64,000 nt of DNA, taken from the NCBI GenBank assembly GCA_964370775.1, contig CAYJKT010000003.1:1-64000 (forward strand). Direction: 5' to 3'. Within the stretch, counting starts at the first letter, position 1. Every line of letters starts with the position of its first letter. Of this stretch, positions 16,571 through 25,714 are shown piece by piece. Position numbers and translations under genes: made by a program. Origin of the DNA: SIG603 sp964370775 (GTDB lineage Bacteria; Bacillota; Clostridia; Oscillospirales; Acutalibacteraceae). The notes under the pieces were generated by a model. That model did not search any database and had not been told where the DNA came from. It was given only the letters and a program-made list of their open reading frames with translations.

Positions 16571-18376
16571 TTATTCTGATGCTCTGTCGATAGCAGCTTG
16601 ATATAGAGAAACTAGTTCGTCAACACCAGCAGCAGCTAGGTCAGATTTGTACATATCCCATGATTCGTCTGTCACACCATTGATAACCCAATCAGTGATA
16701 TAACGGTCTACAACGTCAGAGATAGGAGGTTGGATTTGAGCTAGACGAGAGACTTCATCTTGAGTCATAAGAACTTTTGGAATTGTTGTGATTTCTTCCA
16801 TAACAGCATCTTTACCGTTTGTTCTTTGGTTCTCTAGAAGTTGAACAGCATCATAAGCATAACCTGCAACTGTCTCATAATATTCATTTAGAACAACCAT
16901 AGAGCCACGAGCTGTTGTTGTGTTACTTCTCATCTCACCAAAGCTTGTGTATGGTTCAACTGCGATGATATTTCCGTTTTCGTCTAGTGGTGTGCGTAAG
17001 ATACCTTCTGCATCTTCAATGTAGTTGTAACCTTCTGCACCCCAGTTAGATGTGATAGAGATAACAGGATCTGCTACCATGTACTCTACGAAAGCTGCGA
17101 TAACTGTTGGGAAGTCAGCATCTACTGTGATAGCTGTGTTAGAAGAATCTTGAAGTTCTGAGAAGTTTAGGTGATTACCTGTGCTTCCGTTTTCGCCAGT
17201 TAGTCTTGGAAGTGCTTCGTATTGAGCATGAACGTCTAGGTTAGAGATTTCTTGGTCTGTCCAAACACCGAAAGAACCAATTCTTGCTACGTCTTCTTTA
17301 ATTAATGAAGATTGGAAAGCAGCACTAGCGTCTGCCTCGAAAGAACCTGTCCAGATTAAATCTTCGTTATACATCTCGTTAAATAATTCAGCAGTTTGTC
17401 TGAATGCGTCGTCTAAAGCTGTGAATGTAACTGCGCCGTCTACTATAGCTAAGTGGTCAGCATAAGGGTTACCACCACAGTATGAGTCTGACATACCAAA
17501 CGCGCCAGTGAATCTGTAGAATAAGTTGTAAGAACCAAATGTGTCGTTAGCACCAAACCATACAGCCATTGGGATTTCATCATCAACACCGTTGCCGTTT
17601 AGATCTCCACCGTCACGGATAGCGATTAAAGCATCAACATATTCGTCAACTGTTGTAGGCATTGCTACGCCAACTTGGTCTAGCCAATCTTGGTTAATTA
17701 ACCATGGGCCAGGAGTTAGAACAAGACCATACATTTCTTCGATATATGGGAAGCCATAAGTATGACCGTCAGGAGCTGTGATCTCTTGCCAGTATTTTGG
17801 GTTTTCATCTAAAATACCTTTTAGAGTAGGCATATAGTTATTGATTAAATTTTCTGTTGGAATAAATAGCTCTTGGTCTGAGAATTGAACTACTATGTTT
17901 CCAGATAAACCACCAGCAAAATTCCAAAATGCATCTGGTAGCTCGTTACCTGATGTTAATAATAGGTTGATTTTTTCAACTGCGCCCTCACCTGGGATAG
18001 TTGTCCAATCAAAACTAACACCTGTGTCAGCTTCCCATTTTTTAACCATCTCTAGTTCACTTGTTTCAACTACTCTGCTTGCTTCTGTCACAAAATGCAT
18101 TGAGATTTTACCATATTTTTCTTCGAAAGCTGCTGGGTCAGGAATAATAGGAAGTGTGCCGTCTAAGTTAATTAAACCTAGTTCTAAAGCTTCTTTCTCC
18201 ATGTCTGTGATACCTGGGTACATAGAAGTGTCTACTGAACTGTCTCCACCCTCAGCTGTTGAAGATTGAGAATCGCCTGAGCTAGTTTCTGATGATTCGC
18301 TATCTGCGTCAGAACAAGCAACCATGCTTACTAGTAATGCTGCCGCAAGGATAGCGGCTAAAATTTTCTTTTTCAT
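16571..18376 (-). CDS. Sugar ABC importer solute-binding lipoprotein (LplA/YtcQ type)
   Basis: 601 residues. The signal peptide ends in the lipobox MVAC, followed by an acidic Ser-rich linker (DADSESSETSSGD), so the protein is tethered outside the membrane. The body matches large extracellular solute-binding proteins of oligosaccharide importers. The start at 18376 has GGAGG 5 bases ahead; the in-frame TTG at 18388 is inside that site. It is the third gene of the permease operon and is probably specific for fructo-oligosaccharides, inferred from the neighbouring GH32 and fructokinase. Confidence 0.9.
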   Translation of the reverse strand: MKKKILAAILAAALLVSMVACSDADSESSETSSGDSQSSTAEGGDSSVDTSMYPGITDMEKEALELGLINLDGTLPIIPDPAAFEEKYGKISMHFVTEASRVVETSELEMVKKWEADTGVSFDWTTIPGEGAVEKINLLLTSGNELPDAFWNFAGGLSGNIVVQFSDQELFIPTENLINNYMPTLKGILDENPKYWQEITAPDGHTYGFPYIEEMYGLVLTPGPWLINQDWLDQVGVAMPTTVDEYVDALIAIRDGGDLNGNGVDDEIPMAVWFGANDTFGSYNLFYRFTGAFGMSDSYCGGNPYADHLAIVDGAVTFTALDDAFRQTAELFNEMYNEDLIWTGSFEADASAAFQSSLIKEDVARIGSFGVWTDQEISNLDVHAQYEALPRLTGENGSTGNHLNFSELQDSSNTAITVDADFPTVIAAFVEYMVADPVISITSNWGAEGYNYIEDAEGILRTPLDENGNIIAVEPYTSFGEMRSNTTTARGSMVVLNEYYETVAGYAYDAVQLLENQRTNGKDAVMEEITTIPKVLMTQDEVSRLAQIQPPISDVVDRYITDWVINGVTDESWDMYKSDLAAAGVDELVSLYQAAIDRASE

Positions 18377-18436
18377 ATTATCCTCCAATATAAAATTATA
18401 TACTAAATTCCTGTCGATTAAGGAAATAGTTCCGAA

Positions 18437-19333
18437 TTAACCTTTTACTGCTCCGATTGTAACACCTCTTGCAAAATATTTTTGTAAGAAAGGATACACT
18501 GCTAGTAGTGGTAAAGCTGATACTACGATAACACAGTATTTTAATTGCTCTGCCATTTTTTGTCTAGTAACTAAGTCACTAGCACTACTACCCATTTGGT
18601 TTGCTTGGTTCATAAGAATTAAGTTTCTTAAAACAACTTGCAACGGCATTTTGTCGTCATCTTGCAAGAACATCAATGGGTTGAAGAATTGGTTCCATAA
18701 AGCTGTTGCATAGAACAAACACATAACAGCGATAATTGTTGTTGAAAGTGGAATTGCAATTTTAAAGAAGAAGCCGAAGTCTGAACATCCGTCGATTTTA
18801 GAAGCTTCTAAAAGTGCAATTGGTAGTTCATCAAAGAATGAACGGCAAACAATTAGGTTATATGCTGAAACTGCGATTGGTAAAACTACTGCCCAAATTG
18901 TGTTATAGATATTTAGGCTATTAATTGTTAAGTAAAGTGGAATGATACCACCGCTAAAGAACATTGTGAATGTGAATAAGAACATTATTACTCGTCTTCC
19001 AGCTAGGTCTTTTCTAGATAATGCATAACCTGCTGGAATAGTGCAGAATAATGAAACTGCTGTTCCTAAAAGAGTTTGAGTAATTGTGTTGTAGTAACCT
19101 TGCCAAAGTGGCTCGTACTGAAAAGTAGTAGTGTAACCCTCAAAATAAGGTGCTTCTGGGTAAAATAGAGGTTTACCAGTGTTTACTATAACTGGGTCCG
19201 TGATAGAAGCCAATATAACATAATACAATGGATAAATAATTGCAATACAAGTTAAAAACATGAATATCGCTGTTATAATTTTAAAGGCTTTATCTCCTAC
19301 GGAGTCTTTGATTTTTGTATTAATTTTAGCCAT
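18437..19333 (-). CDS. Sugar ABC importer permease (LplC/YtcP type)
   Basis: 298 residues and six membrane helices, with the ATPase-contact loop EASKIDGCSDFGFFFKIAIPL (residues about 180-200). The C-terminus VTIGAVKG is typical of the LplC group. It follows its partner permease with 9 bases between. No ATPase gene is present, as is usual for this family, which shares an MsmK/MsmX-type ATPase encoded elsewhere. Confidence 0.92.
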   Translation of the reverse strand: MAKINTKIKDSVGDKAFKIITAIFMFLTCIAIIYPLYYVILASITDPVIVNTGKPLFYPEAPYFEGYTTTFQYEPLWQGYYNTITQTLLGTAVSLFCTIPAGYALSRKDLAGRRVIMFLFTFTMFFSGGIIPLYLTINSLNIYNTIWAVVLPIAVSAYNLIVCRSFFDELPIALLEASKIDGCSDFGFFFKIAIPLSTTIIAVMCLFYATALWNQFFNPLMFLQDDDKMPLQVVLRNLILMNQANQMGSSASDLVTRQKMAEQLKYCVIVVSALPLLAVYPFLQKYFARGVTIGAVKG

Positions 19334-19342
19334 GTTAACCTC

Positions 19343-20281
19343 CTAAATTATACTGATGTCGCTTGCTTTTTTAGATACAATATTTGCTAAGAACAGGATA
19401 ACAAAGTTTACAACTGAGTTGAAAAATCCTACTGCTGTAGCAAAGCTATATTGTGCTGTTTGCAAACCAACTTTATAAACATAAGTGGAGATTAACTCAC
19501 TTACTTCTGTGTTTGTACCATTTTGCATTAGGAATGCTTTTTCATAGCCTACATTCATAATGTTACCAACTGCAAGAATGAACATCAAAATTATAGTCGG
19601 TCTAATTAAAGGAAGCTCTATGTGCCAAACTTGTTGAAGTTTTGACGCTCCGTCTACAGTAGAAGCTTCGTAGTACTCTGGGCTAATTCCCACAAGAGCT
19701 GCAACGAATATAACTGCGTTAAAACCCATTGTTTGCCAGATTGAAGAACCTATGTAAAGTGTTCTAAACCATTCAGCTGCACTAGTGAAATATGTAATCT
19801 CTCCACCAAGACTTACTGTTAAGTTGTTGATAACACCGTTTGCTGAGAACAAAACTGTTATTAAGCTTACGATAACAACGTTAGATAGGAAGTAAGGTGC
19901 GTAAGAAACAGTTTGAATGAATTTTCTTTTTTTCATTCCTTTAATTTGATTTAATAGTAAAGCAAATATTATTGGAATTGGGAAAGCAATTATCAGTGAG
20001 AACAAGCTAAGTGCTAATGTGTTCCATATAACTGTTGGAGCAATGTTTGTGCTAAAGAAGTCTGTAAAATGTTTAAACACAGGATCAGCCCACGGGCTAT
20101 TTAATATTCCTTCTCTAATTTTAAAATCTTTAAATGCTATTAACAATCCATACATTGGATAGTAAGCAAAAACTATAAGCCATGTTAGTGCTGGTAGAAG
20201 CAGTACATACAATTGCCAACTTCTTAACATGTTTTTCATCTTTACACCTAGAGAGTTTTTATTTGCTGTTTGTTGATTCAT
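19343..20281 (-). CDS. Sugar ABC importer permease (LplB type)
   Basis: 312 residues, six membrane helices (first at about 25-45, LYVLLLPALTWLIVFAYYP), and the EAA loop YEASTVDGASKLQQVWHIELP. It is the first gene of the minus-strand operon permease-permease-binding protein-GH32-nucleotidyltransferase. It is transcribed from the promoter at 20355-20383, which carries a ROK-type operator. Confidence 0.92.
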   Translation of the reverse strand: MNQQTANKNSLGVKMKNMLRSWQLYVLLLPALTWLIVFAYYPMYGLLIAFKDFKIREGILNSPWADPVFKHFTDFFSTNIAPTVIWNTLALSLFSLIIAFPIPIIFALLLNQIKGMKKRKFIQTVSYAPYFLSNVVIVSLITVLFSANGVINNLTVSLGGEITYFTSAAEWFRTLYIGSSIWQTMGFNAVIFVAALVGISPEYYEASTVDGASKLQQVWHIELPLIRPTIILMFILAVGNIMNVGYEKAFLMQNGTNTEVSELISTYVYKVGLQTAQYSFATAVGFFNSVVNFVILFLANIVSKKASDISII

Positions 20282-20329
20282 TATTTTACCCCCGAAAATT
20301 TTATCCCATACTTTGATGAACTTTTTTTA

Positions 20330-20350
20330 TTAATTAACTTGATTAACTAA
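20330..20350. promoter_or_regulatory. ROK-type operator at the sugar importer promoter
   Basis: On the minus strand the site reads TTAGTTAA-TCAAG-TTAATTAA. It lies 4 bases downstream of the -10 of the importer promoter, an ideal position for repression. The same 8-5-7/8 pattern occurs twice ahead of the fructokinase gene (22768-22786, 22832-22851). The regulator is inferred to be the ROK protein encoded between them. Confidence 0.65.
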
Positions 20351-20354
20351 TGTC

Positions 20355-20383
20355 ATTATATAACGTATGCACCAAATAGTCAA
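20355..20383 (-). promoter_or_regulatory. Promoter of the sugar importer operon
   Basis: On the minus strand, TTGACT (20383-20378), 17 bases, TATAAT (20360-20355). A strong SigA match directly upstream of the operator. Confidence 0.8.
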
Positions 20384-20495
20384 GAATTATTTTACTTAAA
20401 TTTTGCTTTTGTATAACATAACAAATAAGTTTGATATTACTAGTTAATCTACACAACACTATCACATTATGTTAACATACTTTTCACAAATAAAT

Positions 20496-20523
20496 AAAAC
20501 ACCGAGAATAATCTCAGTGTTTA
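20496..20523 (-). terminator. Terminator of the fructokinase-ROK operon
   Basis: AACACCGAGA pairs with TCTCAGTGTT (one G-U pair in the RNA) with a 4-base loop, followed on the minus strand by a T-rich tail. It separates this operon from the importer promoter. Confidence 0.75.
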
Positions 20524-20544
20524 TCTATAATATATTAATAATTT

Positions 20545-21732
20545 TTATGCAAGTACTTGGTGATTTTTTAAGCAAAAATCTATTGCAGCAGCTGCCGCGC
20601 CGTACAAACTAGAATCATCTTTGAACTTTGTTGTTGTTATTTTCACATTTCTTGCATAATAATCTGGCATTCTTTCCTTAACTGTATTAATGATAACTTC
20701 TAGTATAACCGAACTATCATAAACCATTTGGTTGCTCAACACCACTATAGTAGGGTTATATGCATTAATTATGTTAACCACACCACAGCCAATATACTTT
20801 CCAGCTTCGGTTATAAGCTTCATCGCAAGTTCATCATCTTTTGCACATTCAAAGATGTTTGTAGCTTCTAAGTTTTTGTAATCATGCAATTTTGAGAAAG
20901 GATATCTTTGCAGAGAATTTTCTGCCCTCTTTACAAGTGATAAAGCAGAACAATACATCTCTAAACAGCCGTAATTTCCACATTCACACCTAGGTCCGTT
21001 TACATCAACACTCACATGTCCAATCTCACCAGCTAAACCGTTGTCCCCTGTGAAAACATCACCATTTATGATAACACCCGCACCTACACCAGCACCCACT
21101 AACATGTGTGCAAGCGTGCTTGTCTTTGTCATGTCGTAATCACCAAACCACCAATCAGCAAGTGCACAAGCGTTAGCATCATGCATGATAGTCACAGGTA
21201 TGTCGATGTCCTTATCAAACTCATGCCTAATATCAATCGGCTCCCAACCTTTGGTTTCAGTTGCTAGAATAATTTTGTATTCCTTGTGCAAATACGGCCC
21301 AGGAACAGCAACTCCAATGGTTGCTATGTTATTGTGTTTATTAGTAAATTCTTTAATCTTGATTTTGATATTATTAATAATTTGCATTAAAGATTCGTTC
21401 TCGTAATGCTTGGAGTAATATTCAATTTTTTCAGCATTAAAGGCAAATACACCAACCGAATAACTTCTTCTAGAAATTTTTGCACCTATAATTAAAAAGT
21501 CATTTTTCAACTTAATTCCAACAGAACGTCTACCCTTTTCTCCAGCAAAATAGCCTGTTTCTTCTATCAAGTTTTTCTCAATTAGCTCATTAACTATTTT
21601 GGTTATTGACGCCGGAGTTAACTTCAACGCTTTGCTCAATTGAGCACGAGTAGCTAGTTTATTTCTTTGCAAAAATTGAATAATAAGCGACCTATTTATA
21701 TTATAGACAACTTCATTATTTTGCCCAAGCAT
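20545..21732 (-). CDS. ROK family transcriptional repressor (NagC/XylR type)
   Basis: 395 residues. The N-terminal winged helix (about 10-70, ATRAQLSKALKLTPASITK) binds DNA. The sugar-kinase fold follows, with the ROK zinc motif CECGNYGCLE (about residues 250-260) and GEIGHVSV. It begins 7 bases after fructokinase, so the two are co-transcribed. It most likely represses both the fructokinase and importer operons through the TTAGTTAA-n5-TTAATTA sites, with fructose or a phosphorylated sugar as inducer; regulator, sites and ligand are linked here only by inference. Confidence 0.9.
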   Translation of the reverse strand: MLGQNNEVVYNINRSLIIQFLQRNKLATRAQLSKALKLTPASITKIVNELIEKNLIEETGYFAGEKGRRSVGIKLKNDFLIIGAKISRRSYSVGVFAFNAEKIEYYSKHYENESLMQIINNIKIKIKEFTNKHNNIATIGVAVPGPYLHKEYKIILATETKGWEPIDIRHEFDKDIDIPVTIMHDANACALADWWFGDYDMTKTSTLAHMLVGAGVGAGVIINGDVFTGDNGLAGEIGHVSVDVNGPRCECGNYGCLEMYCSALSLVKRAENSLQRYPFSKLHDYKNLEATNIFECAKDDELAMKLITEAGKYIGCGVVNIINAYNPTIVVLSNQMVYDSSVILEVIINTVKERMPDYYARNVKITTTKFKDDSSLYGAAAAAIDFCLKNHQVLA

Positions 21733-21739
21733 TATTTTT

Positions 21740-22717
21740 TCACTTCACTTTACTATAATTTCTCATACAATTTTTAACCTCTTGCAGTGTAGGTATAGAA
21801 GGAATTCCACCTTTTTTCATCGCAGCAAAAGAGCCACTAGCGTTGCCTAAATCCACGATTTCGGATATTTCTTCCAAGGTTAAATATTTAATCTCTTTGT
21901 CTAATTTTGAAATCTCATTCAAGACAGCTCCTGTAAATGAGTCTCCTGAACCAGTAGTGTCTACAACTGGTACATCATAAGTCGGTAAATGTCCACTCAC
22001 GTTTTCAGTTCTAAAATATGCACCGTTTGGACCAAGCGTTACAAACAATAAATCAATGTTATGCTCTTTCATAAAATCTAGTGCATTCGCTTGATAATCG
22101 TTGCTACCTGTTAGAAATTCAAATTCTTCTTCACTTATTTTAACTAAATTAGCATAGCACATCATATCTAAAATAGTGCTTTTAGCTGTTTCTGCATTTT
22201 TCCACAAAGGTAAACGCAAGTTAGGGTCATAACTTATTATTAAGTTATGATTTTTTGCTATTTCTAGCGCTTTTTTCGTTGCAGAGCGAGACGGCTCATG
22301 TGTGCAAGATATAGAACCAAAATGCAAAATTTTAGCACTTTTTATATATTCCTCGTCAATTTCATCAGCTGTAAGCATCATATCTGCCCCTGGGTTTCTG
22401 AAAAAGCTGAATGACCTGTTGCCTGTATCATCTAATGTGACAAAAGCCAAAGTAGTTTTTGCTTCTTTATCCACACATAAATGACTTACATCAATATTCT
22501 CTTTTACTAGAGTGTCTTTAAGCAACTCCCCAAAGCTGTCATCGCCAACTTTGCCTATAAAACCGACTTTACCACCTTGTCTACTAACCGCTGTCAGCAT
22601 GTTTGGTGGCGCACCACCTGGGTTACATTCAAACACAGGAAATCCCAAAGCAGAGTTCCCAGCAGGAGAAAAATCAATTAACAATTCGCCTATTGCTATT
22701 ACATCATATTTTTTCAT
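21740..22717 (-). CDS. scrK: PfkB-family fructokinase
   Basis: A 325-residue sugar kinase of the ribokinase fold. NPGGAPPNMLTAVSRQGG near residue 33 and VGFIGKVGDDSFG form the sugar-binding part. The C-terminal DTTGSGDSFTGA carries the catalytic Asp and the anion hole. The neighbouring GH32 and ROK genes make fructose the likely substrate, giving fructose-6-phosphate for glycolysis. It is the first gene of its operon and is preceded by two operator-like sites and a promoter. Confidence 0.88.
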   Translation of the reverse strand: MKKYDVIAIGELLIDFSPAGNSALGFPVFECNPGGAPPNMLTAVSRQGGKVGFIGKVGDDSFGELLKDTLVKENIDVSHLCVDKEAKTTLAFVTLDDTGNRSFSFFRNPGADMMLTADEIDEEYIKSAKILHFGSISCTHEPSRSATKKALEIAKNHNLIISYDPNLRLPLWKNAETAKSTILDMMCYANLVKISEEEFEFLTGSNDYQANALDFMKEHNIDLLFVTLGPNGAYFRTENVSGHLPTYDVPVVDTTGSGDSFTGAVLNEISKLDKEIKYLTLEEISEIVDLGNASGSFAAMKKGGIPSIPTLQEVKNCMRNYSKVK

Positions 22718-22767
22718 AAAAATCCATCCTTTTGTTAGCTAGTAAATTATCTTACATTTGTAAGAGT

Positions 22768-22786
22768 TTAGTTAATCAAATTAATT
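22768..22786. promoter_or_regulatory. ROK-type operator, fructokinase leader
   Basis: TTAGTTAA-TCAAA-TTAATT on the plus strand, about 50 bases before the fructokinase start. It shares its first 12 bases with the importer operator. Confidence 0.55.
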
Positions 22787-22831
22787 CACCAAAGAGTATG
22801 GAGAACTTTGGTAATTAATTCATTTTGTTTA

Positions 22832-22851
22832 TTAGTTAACTTGGTTAATTA
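22832..22851. promoter_or_regulatory. ROK-type operator at the fructokinase promoter
   Basis: TTAGTTAA-CTTGG-TTAATTA on the plus strand, about 10 bases downstream of the -10 at 22862-22867, matching the layout at the importer promoter. Confidence 0.62.
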
Positions 22852-22861
22852 TTTCATTTCT

Positions 22862-22889
22862 ATTATAACATATTTTTTTTATTTGTAAA
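22862..22889 (-). promoter_or_regulatory. Promoter of the fructokinase-ROK operon
   Basis: On the minus strand, TTTACA (22889-22884), 16 bases, TATAAT (22867-22862). Confidence 0.65.
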
Positions 22890-22914
22890 GAGTAAATTTA
22901 ATTTTTATTTTTTA

Positions 22915-22946
22915 TACAAAAAAAGGAGGATTAAACCTCCTTTGTA
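22915..22946 (-). terminator. Terminator of the pyruvyl-transferase operon
   Basis: AAAGGAGG (22922-22929) pairs with CCTCCTTT (22936-22943) around a 6-base loop. On the minus strand it runs into TTTTTTT. Confidence 0.82.
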
Positions 22947-22959
22947 ATATAAGACATAA

Positions 22960-24117
22960 TTATTTTTTCAAAAGTATTTTCTTTAGCTTTTTTAAAGCTT
23001 TATATATTACTGTACTTTTAATTTTCTTATTTCTTATATGGTTCGCTATTTCATCACTTATACCAGTGCTATTAACTGCATAAGCAAACCCCATACTTAA
23101 ATTTTCTTCAAAAATTTTTCTATCTGGATGATGAGGACTAGGTTCAATTAAGTTACTCTGAGCTTTGTTTCTAGCTTCCTCCACTTTTCTTTCTTCATAT
23201 ATAAATAGATCTTTGTACTCATCAAAGAAAGTCTCTCCTTTATGGGTATTAGTTAAGATAACAGATATTTTGCCTTTATATTGATTTTGCAATGTATTTC
23301 TATTTATACCCCAAAAATCACCTATTGTGATGTCAGATACTCTTTGTCCCTGTGAATATGGACATGAATAGCAATTGTCTCTGAATGTTAAATTCAATGA
23401 AAAAGCAGTGAAATAAACGTCTTCTCTTGACGCTTTTTGATAAGCAATTTTGTCTGAATAAGCAGTCATCATATAATCGTGTTTGCCTCTGAACGAAAAA
23501 CTTTCCCAGTTATCTTTACCACACACCTCGTTTAAATATTCACTCAAATATTTCATTGGTGGTGTACCATGGCAAATTAAATCCACTGTAACTAAATTCT
23601 CGTAATCTTTCATCAAGTAAGATTGTAGTCCAGCTATTTGGCAAGGTGTTCCAATATATAAAACTTTCTTGCCAACTTTCAGCATTTCTTTTACTTCTCT
23701 AAATGTATAGCCTACATCAGATTGAACATATTTTGAACCTCTTAAAAGTTCTATGTCTTCTTCTTTTTCTATGACAATTTGCTTTGCTATTTTATCTTTA
23801 ACTGTCGCTCCAAAAACTACGCCGTTATCTCTTATAATTTCTCTAGCGAAAACTGACGCTACTCCACCAGATGAAGAAAGTTTAATGTCTTTATCTGTCT
23901 TGCTCCAAGCAGCAAAAGCCTTAATCGGTTCTCTAAATTCTACTGGGTTATTAACAGGACATACTTTCGTACATAGGCCACATTTTACGCATTTATCCAT
24001 GTTCATATTGCACAGTGTTTTACCTAATGCGTCTTCAACAATATCAACTGCATTATAAGGGCATATATTGTAACACGCTAGGCAACCACTACATTTTTTC
24101 ACATCGCAAATATTCAT
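22960..24117 (-). CDS. FrhB-like iron-sulfur oxidoreductase of a polysaccharide cluster
   Basis: 385 residues. Two ferredoxin motifs at the N-terminus, CSGCLACYNICP and CVKCGLCTKVCP, predict two 4Fe-4S clusters. The rest matches the coenzyme F420 hydrogenase/dehydrogenase beta-subunit C-terminal domain (LRGSKYVQS, GTPCQIAGL, LICHGTPP). Proteins of this kind recur beside polysaccharide pyruvyl transferases in Firmicutes and Bacteroidetes capsule loci, and their reaction there is unknown. It is the last gene of a three-gene operon. Real F420 use is unlikely in a clostridium; flavin is more probable. Confidence 0.83.
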   Translation of the reverse strand: MNICDVKKCSGCLACYNICPYNAVDIVEDALGKTLCNMNMDKCVKCGLCTKVCPVNNPVEFREPIKAFAAWSKTDKDIKLSSSGGVASVFAREIIRDNGVVFGATVKDKIAKQIVIEKEEDIELLRGSKYVQSDVGYTFREVKEMLKVGKKVLYIGTPCQIAGLQSYLMKDYENLVTVDLICHGTPPMKYLSEYLNEVCGKDNWESFSFRGKHDYMMTAYSDKIAYQKASREDVYFTAFSLNLTFRDNCYSCPYSQGQRVSDITIGDFWGINRNTLQNQYKGKISVILTNTHKGETFFDEYKDLFIYEERKVEEARNKAQSNLIEPSPHHPDRKIFEENLSMGFAYAVNSTGISDEIANHIRNKKIKSTVIYKALKKLKKILLKK

Positions 24118-24175
24118 TATTTTCCCCTTAAACTTACTATATAAATTCTAACAAAATACTATATTTGTATGAGTA

Positions 24176-25705
24176 TTACCTCTTAATCTTTTTTCTTATA
24201 GTAGATAATGCAGAAACTTTTTCTTCTTTATCGAACACAACAAAGAAGCATATAACATAACCTACCAAACCAGCTGGTAAACAAACTAGTATAAGCTCTG
24301 TCCATGAATTAATATCCGTAAAATTAGATACCGCTATCATTAACGCACCAACTAAAACCGTGTTTATGATACCATTTATCAGTGGTTTAAAAAACGAAGT
24401 TAATTTTATTCCTAACGAATGTGCTGCATACGTTGGCACAAATAACAGAATTCTTAATGTCCATAAAACAGAACTAACGCCAGCCACTGCATAAATCCCT
24501 AAATCAGTAGTTAACAATAATATAAGCACAAGCACTATATTTAAAACACCAATTCCAACACTTAAAAGCACTGGAGTTTTTAGTTTTGTGGTTATTAAAT
24601 TAACAGTATATAACGGGTATACATACACACTAAATACCTCTGGCAACATTGTTAAAATCGACAATATATATATTTTTGTTATATCACTTTCACTCATGGT
24701 TGGCACCCATAGCTTGAAAAAATCCATGCCAAAAGCTATAAAACCTATAACAGGAATAGACCCTAAAAATCCACTGAATTTCATTGCATATTTAGTTTGC
24801 TTTATAAAATCGCTTTTATCTTCTTTTGTATATGCTATAGTTAATGCTGAGTCAAAAGACCATGACACAGTACCAATGAGTGTTGTAATCTGTGTTGGGA
24901 CTGTCTTTGCAATGGAGAGTATTCCCATCTCGCTACCATTAATAAACAAGTTAGCTATCAGCAAGTCTACACCAGAACAAAGAATTTGTTGCAACTTGTT
25001 TAAAGAGTTCCAAATTCCTACAACTAGCAAATCATGTATATATTTTTTATTAAAATGCTTTATAGATATTTTAACTTCTGGTAGTATTTTTCTTTTTACT
25101 GTTACATTTGAAATTATTGTTACAAAACCAGCAATAATAGTAGCTAGTCCTACATACCAAACATAAGGAGTAAAAAACACAAAAGTTATTATAAGCACAG
25201 TCATACGCACTAAATTGCTAATTATATTTACAATTGATGTAATTTCTAGCCTGTTTTTTGCAAATGCAGCTGACGTAAATCCACTGAATGGCAAGCCTAC
25301 TAAAAATGATATGAAAATAAGCAACCATAAAATTCTTACATCTCCTACAATATTTTCTGATACAGACACAAAACTATCTAAATTATTAGTAAAAAGTACC
25401 ATTGGCACAATTAGCACAAGTGATAATATCGCTTGAGAAAAAAAGGCTGTAGAAAAATAACCAGAAGCTTTTTCGTAATTATTCTTACTATATTCAATTG
25501 TTACATATCTTGAAAGCATACCAGTAATTGCTATGGTAAACAGTGTTATGTAACTGGTAAAATTGTTAGCAAGTCCTACAAATCCATAAGTCTCCTCACC
25601 TAAATGAGACACAATGTAAGGTGTTAGCAATAAGTTAATACCTAAATTGCATGCAAAAGATGATAGCTGCCCAGCCAGATTTATGAACATTCTTTTCTTA
25701 TTCAT
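24176..25705 (-). CDS. Polysaccharide flippase (Wzx/MATE-like)
   Basis: 509 residues with 12 or more membrane helices, beginning INLAGQLSSFACNLGINLLLTPYIVSHLGEETYG, the usual start of Wzx-type flippases. It would move lipid-linked sugar units across the membrane. It follows the pyruvyl-transferase gene by 9 bases. No polymerase or glycosyltransferase lies in the same operon. Confidence 0.88.
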   Translation of the reverse strand: MNKKRMFINLAGQLSSFACNLGINLLLTPYIVSHLGEETYGFVGLANNFTSYITLFTIAITGMLSRYVTIEYSKNNYEKASGYFSTAFFSQAILSLVLIVPMVLFTNNLDSFVSVSENIVGDVRILWLLIFISFLVGLPFSGFTSAAFAKNRLEITSIVNIISNLVRMTVLIITFVFFTPYVWYVGLATIIAGFVTIISNVTVKRKILPEVKISIKHFNKKYIHDLLVVGIWNSLNKLQQILCSGVDLLIANLFINGSEMGILSIAKTVPTQITTLIGTVSWSFDSALTIAYTKEDKSDFIKQTKYAMKFSGFLGSIPVIGFIAFGMDFFKLWVPTMSESDITKIYILSILTMLPEVFSVYVYPLYTVNLITTKLKTPVLLSVGIGVLNIVLVLILLLTTDLGIYAVAGVSSVLWTLRILLFVPTYAAHSLGIKLTSFFKPLINGIINTVLVGALMIAVSNFTDINSWTELILVCLPAGLVGYVICFFVVFDKEEKVSALSTIRKKIKR

Positions 25706-25714
25706 TTATACCTC

